Part shown: one piece after another, positions 8,848 to 19,255 of the stretch | How the letters are laid out: each line of letters starts with the position of its first letter | Position numbering within the stretch: the stretch's first letter is position 1 | NCBI GenBank assembly: GCA_910592005.1 | Contig: CAJVPP010001555.1 | Coordinates: forward strand, 1-19,255 | Direction: 5' to 3' | Origin: Funneliformis mosseae | Taxonomy: Eukaryota > Glomeromycota > Glomeromycetes > Glomerales > Glomeraceae | Length of the DNA: 19,255 nt | The notes under the pieces: model-generated | What the model was told of the DNA's origin: nothing | What the model saw: only the letters and a program-made list of their open reading frames with translations | Database searches by the model: none | Made by a program: the position numbers and the translations under genes

Positions 8848-9168
8848 CCTTATATTTTTTGAACAAATTGCATGTAAAATCGTTGTAAATTAGGTTATAT
8901 TTATTTCTTTGTAATTTAATTCATAAAATCTAATCTTTAATATTTCAAAGAACAAATTAGATTTTTGACAAATTAAAAAATTAGATTCTTATTAATTAAT
9001 TTAAATGTTTTGTTAATTTATTAAAAAATACACAATGTCATTATTCACGTGATTGAATCATATGCTTGTCAATTCAAAATTTTAATCTGTTTATGTTGAT
9101 CTAATTACAGTTGTATACAAACTGATCCCATTTTTAATTGTCTTTTCCATTATAAACGAACATTTAAA
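8848..9168. promoter_or_regulatory. NDUFV1 upstream region with a CACGTG box
   Basis: Lies between the SUMT stop and the NDUFV1 ATG. It holds a TTCACGTGATTG box (CACGTG at 9046-9051), 118 nt upstream of the ATG. CACGTG is the binding site of bHLH factors such as Cbf1 in other fungi; its use here is inference. The first 190 nt are AT-rich and probably the 3' UTR of BTB-SUMT. Confidence 0.4.
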
Positions 9169-11310
<2,142 letters not shown>

Positions 11311-11993
11311 ATAAGAATAAATAATTTAATTTACATTATTTTTGGAAGGTTAGCGTAAATCATGGTAATTTATATTTACCTATATTTTAACATAATTGGA
11401 TGAATTGAATTCATTAATTATACTTTTATTTGATTATTTTGGATCTTTTGGAATCAAATGATAAATTAATCTATAACATTATTGCTTAATCACGTGATCA
11501 TTTTAAAAAGGTTTCAGAAACTATATTTTATAATTGTTGGCCTTGTTTATTTTTCCCATTGTTCTCATATTTTTTCATCTCAATCAACCATCCTTTTTTG
11601 AGTGAAAATAAATGAGATTGATAAAATTTGATAAAATTTGATAAATTTAACAAAAAATTCTGTATAATACAAAAAAGTGATTAGTAAGTGATAAAATAAA
11701 ATAAATAATGTAATAACTTTTTTTAAAAAAAATAATTATATAACAGAAAAAAAATATATATATATATCTATCTAAGGAAAATATAATATTGATTAAAATT
11801 GAAGTATAAAATTGAAAGAATATATAATGGTAGGTAAACTTTTTTTTAAAAAAAAATAATAAAATCTGTATTGTATGTATAGATAGATAATTTCAAAGGA
11901 GTGTATGCATTAAAATAAACGTTCGTAATAATTACATGAATCTTTTTGGGCACATTAATTTACTCTTTAATTAACTGTTAATTACTCGTAAAT
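11311..11993. other. Gap between the convergent NDUFV1 and BTB/CAP-Gly genes
   Basis: Contains the 3' UTRs of both genes and no reading frame. AATAAGAATAAATAA just after the NDUFV1 stop is a likely polyadenylation region. An ATCACGTGATC palindrome (CACGTG at 11491-11496) lies in the middle. TTGATAAAATTTGATAAAAT direct repeats occur near 11618-11650, and there is a TATATATATATC run near 11756. Confidence 0.5.
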
Positions 11994-14900
11994 TTATATC
12001 AATAATAGTGAATCTGGTCTAACAAATATTCCATGATTAGGGCCTGCCGTAAAATATTTAGTATTTGCTACTACGCCATTATTTTTACCCACTAAAGAAA
12101 AAGAAAATTTGATTAATAAAAATTTTTTTTATAAATTTATGATTTTTAATAATACATTTCTTTCTTACCAGGATTGTCTAATACTATTCCAACCCATATA
12201 CCTTTAGCAAATTCTGTTTCCCCCAAAAATTGTATAGCTCCAGGTGCATTGTTTTTGGTTGGAAGTATTATACGTCTTCCTACAGAAATGTCTGGATTTG
12301 GAATAGTTGCTAATTTTGTTTGATGAGGTTTTGGTTGTAAACTAGTGATTGCACTTGAATTAGAAGTAATTGAAGTAGATGATGAATTTTGTGATGGTGA
12401 ACGTTTCCTCCTGTGATGAGATGAAGTAGTAGTATTACTAGTAATAGATGAAACAGAAGCGATAGAGCTAGCTCTGGAAGATGTTGGCGAAGTATCACGT
12501 TCAGTGTCTCGACCACGGCGTTGTTCTGCGTCATCATATTTAAGTTTACGTAACAAACTAGAACGAGTTTGTCTTACACCGGAAAACCGTGATGGTGAAA
12601 CGGAAGGTGAAGTTAGAGATTTCACGGATGATATTGAACTTGCACGAGAAGATGCAGCTGAAGCATTTTGCTTAGCAGAAGACCGACCTCTTTGTGAAGT
12701 CGAAGAGCCATTAGGTACTCTAAGACTAGACGCAGATGAAGATGAGGTGGGTCGTGGTTGTGTTGTTGTTGTCGTCGTTGTCGTTTTTGTTTTAGGTGTT
12801 GATGATGTGGTTAATTTGGATTGTGCATATGCAGAGGTAACGGGTTTTGAATATGTAGATTTCGTTCGTGGTTTGACTGGATTCTTTACGGAAGACTCTG
12901 CGAGAGCCTTTTGACGTAATACGCTAGCACGAGTTGGACGTGCCCACACAGGAGCCGTTGTGGTTCCACCAATACGTACATTTTTGCCCTTTTTAGTAAC
13001 ATTACTGGTTGTCACTTTTGTTTTTGAAGTGGTATCTGACGATGATTCTGCTAAAGGAGATGATTGTGAACTTGAATTTACGGAAGACAATGATGAATTT
13101 GACGTTGAATGACTTAAGCCATTTCCGTTTGAAGCGGGCTCAGAACTAGGACTAACGTTTGTCGTTAAAGTGTCTGTATCTTCTGTTGATATCGTCGTTG
13201 CATTTGTTGAAACTGTCGTTGAATTTGTTAGAACTGTCGTTGTATTTGTTGAAACTGTTGTTGTATTTGTTGAAATTATTGGTGTATTTGAATGAGGGGG
13301 CGTTGTTACAATTTCTGGTGGTGTGACTATCGATTTAACCACTTTGGGTGTAGGGGAAGGTGATGGTTCTCTTGATTTTTTGGAAAGACCATTCGTTATA
13401 CTTGGTGTTCTGACCTTAGGTTTAGTATCTTTATGATCTGCGAGTTCTTGTAATTCTTGATTTGTAACACCAAGTTCTATAGAAAATAAGATTATTATAG
13501 TGTAACTTTTAGTACGAATAAAAAATTTTCTCAAATAATGATTGTTCCTTACCTTTTGAGAATTCATCTAATAACCATGGACTTAATATTCTAAAACCAC
13601 CATTTTGCTTCACACTAATCCATCGCTTTTTTATATAATCAAAAATCTTTTGCTTTGCTTGTATTAATACTCGTTTCGTTTCAAAACTTTCCGTATTCAT
13701 TATTGCTTGTCTGGTCAATAACTTTTCTGTAATGCATTTTAATACACGCGCGGCATTTCGCTCAGATAAACCTTCTTCAATTATTGTATACATCATGTCC
13801 TCTAATAAATCCGAACTAAATCCAATACCGTCTACACAATCCAGAAATTCTTGATCATCATCGCAAAGTTGTTCAAAATTTTCTACCAAAATTTGAGTAG
13901 TATACAACTGAACCTGCATAGTCATTTCACGTATAGTTTCTATCCAAGGCAATCCTATACCTTTAATTTCAATCATCGATAAAACCTTCCGACAACTTTT
14001 AAAAATAGCCATAATATTATTATTTTGTATTCTGGAAAGAACTGTTAAGAGAATCTCCTCTCGTGTATCTTCATCAAGTTCGGCGAAAGCTTTTTGAGGC
14101 CACATTTTATCAAATCCGTGTGATAATACATGCAAACATCCTTGCCATAATATATCAACTTCATATTGCTTTGCAAAAGCAGCAACTCCTGGTACAACTG
14201 CTTGACACTCAGCGCAAGTACAAGTGAAATGATGTAACTTATCTGCAATTCTGTATATACATTCATCACAAAGTAACTTTATACCAAGAAAATCAGCCCC
14301 GATCCAAACCAATTCACAAGTTTCCAACGTCAAGGGTTTTGAAGGAGATGAAAGATTACCAGTATAAATAAATGTCAAAATTAAATTGAGTGATGTTTGG
14401 GTAAAAATGCTATTATCAAGGTGAACATGTGATGATCGAGCCTCGATAAAATTAGAACTAAACATCTTTTTGAAGTATTCAGATCTTGTATACAACATGA
14501 ATCTGTGAGCACGAACTGTTATAGGCTTAATTTCTTCATCTTCTTCAATAATATCAAGAATATCATCAGAGCGGTCCAAGACTAATTCAACATCTGTATA
14601 TAATTTAGATTTAAGCATATATAATAAATCTTCTTTTAATTTATCCTGTTCGAGCTCATCTGTAGTATCAACAGCAGCTAAAAATTCTTCACTGCCTTCT
14701 TCACCGGTATAAAAAAACCTTAATTCCTGTCGAAAAAAGAATGGGTCTTCAGCAGTCTTTACAATTATTGGTTCTGGGTTTGATAATCGAACTGATCGTA
14801 TGGACATCCCATTCGCATCTTTATTTTTCAAGAATCGTTCTTGAAAGGAGCGTGAGCTTCGAGCATACAAGATAGCTGAAATTAATGTCATGATTCATTC

Positions 14901-15337
14901 ATATAATAATAATAAGAAAATGAAAAAATAAGTCGAAAATGTAAGAATAAAATTTACTAATCCATTCAATTTTTTTTTTATTTTACAAAGAAAAAAAATT
15001 TACTATATAAATTTATTCAATTAAATATAATATAAATAAATTTAATTGAATGTTCGGAGTCACTAGTTTTTAGAGCTTTCCGAAAACTGTGAATAATGCC
15101 ACTGTCAACGAATAGTGGCGTAGTAAATATAAGTGGAAATTAAATAATACCTTTGTGTGCATAGATGTTAGTTTGGTTTAGTGCTACAGTAAAATCCCAT
15201 GCTATGTCGGAGTATAATTCTTTTGCATGTTCAAGCGCGTATCTTAAATCTTCAACTAAACTATCTTTCGGTGGAGTATTGAAATCTAATCCTGTAGGGA
15301 GTGGTGGTAAAACGCGTTTTTTCTTTTCTGAAGGCAT
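11994..15337 (-). CDS. Double-BTB protein with a C-terminal CAP-Gly domain (971 aa)
   Basis: Exons on the minus strand: 15337-15151, 14875-13553, 13476-12169 and 12091-11994. Introns are 275, 76 and 77 nt, GT-AG; the joined frame is 2916 nt. BTB-1 (about 45-130) spans exons 1 and 2, with DFTVALNQTNIYAHKAILYA and ELRFFYTGE. BTB-2 (about 149-270) has SKLYTDVELVL, VRAHRFMLYTRSEYFKKMF and ILTFIYTGNL. A Cys-rich CTCAEC motif (280-285) follows, then a helical, BACK-like region to about 510. Residues about 520-900 are a basic, disordered linker of Ser, Thr and Pro with a poly-Thr run. CAP-Gly occupies 902-971 (GRRIILPTKNNAPGAIQFLG, AKGIWVGIVLD, GKNNG for the usual GKNDG, and NHGIFVRPDSLLLI) and ends the protein. 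CAP-Gly domains bind the EEY/F tails of tubulin and EB proteins; BTB domains dimerise or recruit Cullin-3. A microtubule-linked scaffold or adaptor is inferred. The frame continuing through intron 2 (MNSQKV...) is intronic. Confidence 0.87.
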
Positions 15338-15719
15338 GAAGAGACAAAATTACAGCATACAATGAGTGAAAAGGTTAAAATTTTAGAAGGGAGTCAAGTT
15401 ATAATATTCTGGTTATAAAAAAGGTTGTGCAAAAAAAGAGAGTTTCAAGTTTTATAATTTTCTTATTTATTTGTTAAGAGAGGAAAGGGAAGTCAAAAAG
15501 ACTTTTATTGTAGTGGCTGCAAGCCACTCATTTCCTTTTATTGCGATAAATTCAACAAATGCAGTTAAACCTTGTCTGACATGCATGGGTGATTTTTTTA
15601 AATTGGCAAGTTCTTTTATTTGTATTTACAATGACACAATAATTCATGTATTTATATAGTGAAAAACGATTTTTCCATTATAATACAACTTAGAGACAGT
15701 TAATAAAGTTAAAATAAAA
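15338..15719. promoter_or_regulatory. Shared upstream region between BTB/CAP-Gly (-) and VPS55 (+)
   Basis: A 382-nt divergent gap. The open frame at 15471-15659 has no family features and is not called as a gene. The notable content is a group of nested inverted repeats at 15478-15539, listed separately. Confidence 0.4.
15478..15539. other. Nested inverted repeats resembling a three-way junction
   Basis: Outer arms AGGAAA (15481-15486) and TTTCCT (15531-15536) can pair, extended by three pairs if G-U is allowed. Inside are two perfect hairpins: AAGTC-AAAAA-GACTT (15490-15504) and AGTGGCT-GCA-AGCCACT (15512-15528). It could fold as RNA in a 5' UTR or be chance; no known RNA family is recognised. 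Confidence 0.3.
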
Positions 15720-16815
15720 ATGGCAGGTTTAAAAAGTATGATACCCCTTTTTTATAATAATAGATTTAATGCCATTTTATCGATTTTAATAAAGTTTTGC
15801 TTCTTTATATTTAGCGTAAGCAATGGATACAAATAGCCATACTTAAAAACTAATAGTCGAGTAGAAGAACGAAATTCTGATTTTCTTTAATAGAGTTCCG
15901 TTCTATTTCTTTCTCATTGTTTTCTGTTTTTAAAAAAATTTTTATAGGATTATTGGCTTGTCTTTCGTTCTGGCTTGCGGATTTTTGCTCGTCATTTTAT
16001 CAGGAGCATTATATGAGTATATATTTTTCGGGATTGGAAAAATTTTGTGTATTATATATACTTTAATGAAATTGGTTAATATTCATATTTTTTTTTTTTT
16101 GTTTAGGAATTGGTGGCCATTGTTTGTTGGTATGTTAAACAGATAATAGATCTAATATTTGTGTTGCTTATGAATAAATTCTTGTTATATAATTTGTATT
16201 TTCTTTTTTTTTAAAAAAAAAAAATTAGTTGCAACCTTTGTGATCGCTCCATTACCAAACGTAATTTTTTCAAAAGTTACGAGCAATGACGAATTTTATT
16301 TAGGAGAACGAACAAAGTTGAACTTTTTAAAAATTATTCTTTATAAAGATATAAAAATTTGTGTTCATAACTTTAATCAACTTTTTTTTTTTTATTTTTA
16401 GTAATGGATTTAAGGATTTTGGGAAATTTTTGACATCCATTGTAATTGTTTCTGGAATTTGTAAGCAGCAAAAATTTATTTTAGTAATATCGATATCTAA
16501 ATTGTCCTAGTTTGTTTATTGGTTTAATTATTGATTTTAGGTTTGCCAATTGTTTTGTCTCATATTGAAGTAGTAAGTCTTTGTTGTTATTTTAGGTAAA
16601 TTTATTTTAATAGTTGATATAATTTGAATTTTCTTTTTATAGATAAAGTTTTCCGCGATGATAATGAGTATCTCGGGAGGATCTTTGGTTTATTTTACAA
16701 GTGGGTAATTTATTTTACGTAATCTAATTTCAAACAATCAAATAATAATTTTTTTTTTTTAGTTCTTGCTTATTCTTATTTCTTTTCTGAAGATGAACCT
16801 AACTTTTACGAATAA
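15720..16815 (+). CDS. VPS55: VPS55/LEPROT family membrane protein (about 132 aa, about eight exons)
   Basis: Exons: 15720-15735 (tentative, MAGLK), 15948-16016, 16107-16129, 16229-16316, 16402-16460, 16541-16572, 16643-16700 and 16763-16815. Introns after exon 2 are 62-99 nt, GT-AG, and phases agree. The protein reads IIGLSFVLACGFLLVILSGA, LYENWWPLFV, VIAPLPNVIFSKV, NNGFKDFGKFLTSIVIVSGI, CLPIVLSHIEVIKFSAMIMS and ends SYFFSEDEPNFYE. This is the four-transmembrane Vps55/LEPROT pattern (yeast 140 aa, human 131 aa). Vps55 works with Vps68 in late-endosome-to-vacuole transport. Oddity: joining the MAGLK exon at its only nearby donor (GTATGA) is one base out of phase with exon 2. A later donor at 15800 restores phase but adds about 20 residues; a one-base sequence error in the A5 run is the alternative. 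Confidence 0.88.
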
Positions 16816-19108
16816 TACAGTGAACTCTGTTTTAAATTAATATCTATTTAGTTTATTGTTTTTTTAAAATGGTTTATTATGATATTAATTTTGTATGTTA
16901 TTAATGAGGAACATTTATAATACATGCTAAAAATAATTGCTGGTATATTCCAACTTATATCTGCAATAAGCGTGTACTAATAATTCCTTATTGAATTGTA
17001 ATTTATTAAATATAACGATAAGATAATTTAATTAAAAGAGTAAATTATAATTGTATATGTTGTATATTGGATACTTAAATATATTTTGTCTCATTTAATT
17101 GAATAAAAACTATTATAAAACATTGGAATTTTGATTTTATTATATTTCTAATTATCATTATCATTAAATTGATTTTTATTATAAATATTTCAATTCAATT
17201 ATAAAAAATTAAAGATAATTTTATTTTATTAAAGTTATTTATAAATATTTCAGTAATTATAAAAATATAAAAATATAAATTATTTAAAGAATCTATAAAA
17301 TTATAAAACTTATTTTTGTGTATTTTATAAATCTTATATATAATTTAAGTTATTAAATAAAATCTAAATGTTAAATAAAATATTAAATACTTAAAAATTT
17401 AAACTCTAAATTATATTAAAAATAATATTTTTATTAATAAAATTGATTAATAAATCTAAATTAAAAGAAATTATGATTAAAAATAATATAGCAATTAGTT
17501 GCAATCTTATAATGATTATTTATTACTAGTTTATCTAAATTTATTTTAAATTTTGGTAAAATATTATAGAGTCAAAAATAATATATTATGTGATCTTTTA
17601 TAATAAATAAATAAAAATTAAAAAAAATTATAATACTAATAGATTAGAAAATAACTAATCAAATAAAGGTTTATGAAGAAAAAATAATTAACTAGGAAAT
17701 TACATGATATTAAATGAGTAATTAACTAAAATTATGTAACACAACACAAATTATCTGATATAACTATTAAACAATACAGTCATATGAAACATAATATAAC
17801 TAAAAAAGTAATACAAATCTTATAATATAATTAGAAGAATTGAAATATAATATAATAGCTAAAATATAATACAATAATTTAAATGTTATATAATAACAAA
17901 AAGTAATATGATAGTCAAAATGTTATACAATAACTGAAAAGAAATACAATAACTGAAATAAAATATAAGATAAATCACAAGATTTGAAATACAAATAATC
18001 AAAGTCATGAAAAGAGAAAATAGCTAAAAAACTTTTAAAATAGAAAGAAGAAAAAAAAAGAAATCTATGAATATATATAAATATTACATAAAGGTTCAAA
18101 TAAAAAAACTAACAAATTAAGATCATAGGATGCTTGTATAATTTATAATACTAAAAAGAAAATTAGTAGAAATATTAAAAAGAAAAAATAAATATACTTA
18201 AATATGAAAAAAAAAAAAAAGTTTAATATAAAATTAAAGGAAATAAAGAAAATAAAATTATAATTAGTAAAAGAATATCTAAAAATAAAAATAATATAAT
18301 AATAATATTATAGAGACGCATAATAATATATTTAATAAATACATAATGATCCTTAAAATTAAAAACTAAAAATTAGATTTATTAAGAAAAGGAAATAGAA
18401 ATTAAAATTAGAAAATTAAGAATTAAATTAATAAGAAAAGAATAAGAATCAAAAGAAAGATCTACAAATTGATTGATACTAAACTTATATCAATAGAGAT
18501 AGAACTTTATTTAATAAAATTAAATAAGATTGGTAATTCTATCTTAGTTTGTAAAAACTGAGTCCTTTTTATAGATTATACTACAAAAACTACAAAGTTC
18601 AGATCTCAGCCAAGATATAAAAACTAGATAATTTTTCATAAGAATTTTATATTTAACTAAATATGTAAAAATATATATAATATATATTAGAAATTAATTG
18701 ATCATCTATCAATCAATATGATTATACTTAAATACTAGGGTTTTAAGAATAAGTAAATGTAAATAAAGTCATGTAATGACAAATGCTTAGACTTTACTAA
18801 TAAGTCTATGATGAATATTGTCTCATATTTTAAAATTTAAGATTCTTATATAAGTAAGAAAATAATTAACAAATAATTAGTAAATTATGTATTACTTTAG
18901 ATAACTATGATAATAATAGAATTACATTGTTGTAATTCTATCTAATCAAGCTATTATTTGAAATAGAGACACTTATCTTTTTGAGTTCTATATAGATGAT
19001 TATATTTAAAATCTTTCTAATTATGTATTAAAATACTTTAATATTAAGCAGAAATTATGATTAATTTTGATAAAAATAGGAAAAAATAACGTAAGTACCT
19101 ATCCCTTA
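16816..19108. other. AT-rich gene-free right flank
   Basis: About 2.3 kb of A/T-rich sequence. No open frame with family signature, no RNA gene. 17700-17990 has loose repeats built on AATATAAT, ACAATAACTGAAA and similar blocks. An exact inverted repeat TAGAATTACA-TTGT-style-TGTAATTCTA lies near 18916-18940. The first part (to about 17100) will include the VPS55 3' UTR. Confidence 0.55.
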
Positions 19109-19171
19109 AACTGTAGAGATTCGCAAGCAAATTTGCCTGCTTATTTATTATAAATTCTTTTCTGATTTACT
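19109..19171 (-). repeat. Dispersed repeat, copy 3, inverted relative to copies 1 and 2
   Basis: On the minus strand it starts AGTAAATCAGAAAAGAATTT at 19171 and continues AATAAATAAGCAGGCAAATT. The first 46 nt differ from copy 2 at two positions only; after that the copies diverge. It faces the copies at 3748-3956 across about 15 kb. Confidence 0.75.
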
Positions 19172-19255
19172 TATATGAAAAATTAAAATTTTTTTTTTAA
19201 ATTAATTTTATAAATATATATAATATTATAGTAAATTTTATTTTTTAATTATATA

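Noticed and set aside
12310..12537. 75-aa minus-strand frame overlapping the CAP-Gly gene
   Set aside because: Off-frame reading of the linker coding region; composed of Leu and His runs produced by Ser/Thr codons.
12504..12914. 136-aa plus-strand open frame
   Set aside because: Antisense to the Ser/Thr-rich linker of the BTB/CAP-Gly gene; its Val-run is the reverse of a Thr-codon run. No family features.
14045..14269. 74-aa minus-strand frame
   Set aside because: Off-frame shadow inside exon 2 of the double-BTB gene.

Overview
This is nuclear DNA of an intron-rich, very AT-rich fungus. The best fit is an arbuscular mycorrhizal fungus of the Rhizophagus type (Glomeromycotina). Reasons: long stretches of almost pure A/T between genes, short GT-AG introns (mostly 62-102 nt) that break nearly every gene, homopolymer runs inside introns, and a BTB protein of the style that is hugely expanded in Rhizophagus. 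The organism call is inference. Splice structures were built by hand from reading frame, splice sites and protein similarity recalled from memory; no search was run.

Layout. 1-964 holds a decayed minus-strand gene, probably from a repeat or transposon family, full of stop codons. 1666-2000 is a small nested tandem repeat with a 10-bp subunit. 2060-3745 is extremely AT-rich and shows no gene. 3748-3956 holds two tandem copies of a dispersed repeat; a third copy lies inverted at 19109-19171. 4087-4402 contains a short, unusually GC-rich open frame with one transmembrane segment. 4907-5755 (-) is an unrecognised, low-complexity protein gene.

6111-16815 is the gene-rich core. In order: a UXT/prefoldin-like gene (-, four exons, 156 aa); a gene fusing a BTB domain to uroporphyrinogen-III C-methyltransferase (+, three exons, 393 aa); NDUFV1, the 51-kDa flavoprotein subunit of respiratory complex I (+, nine exons, 490 aa); a long protein with two BTB domains and a C-terminal CAP-Gly domain (-, four exons, 971 aa); and VPS55/LEPROT, an endosomal membrane protein (+, about eight exons including 23- and 32-nt exons, about 132 aa). 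16816-19255 is AT-rich and shows no gene.

These genes do not form one pathway. They are mostly housekeeping functions: chaperone/scaffold, sirohaem synthesis for sulfite/nitrite reduction, respiration, microtubule binding and vacuolar sorting. UXT and BTB-SUMT are divergent and share a 0.65-kb promoter region. BTB/CAP-Gly and VPS55 are divergent and share a 0.38-kb region. NDUFV1 and BTB/CAP-Gly converge. The most interesting items are the BTB-methyltransferase fusion, the C-to-T style decay of the left-end pseudogene, and the 10-bp-period repeat.
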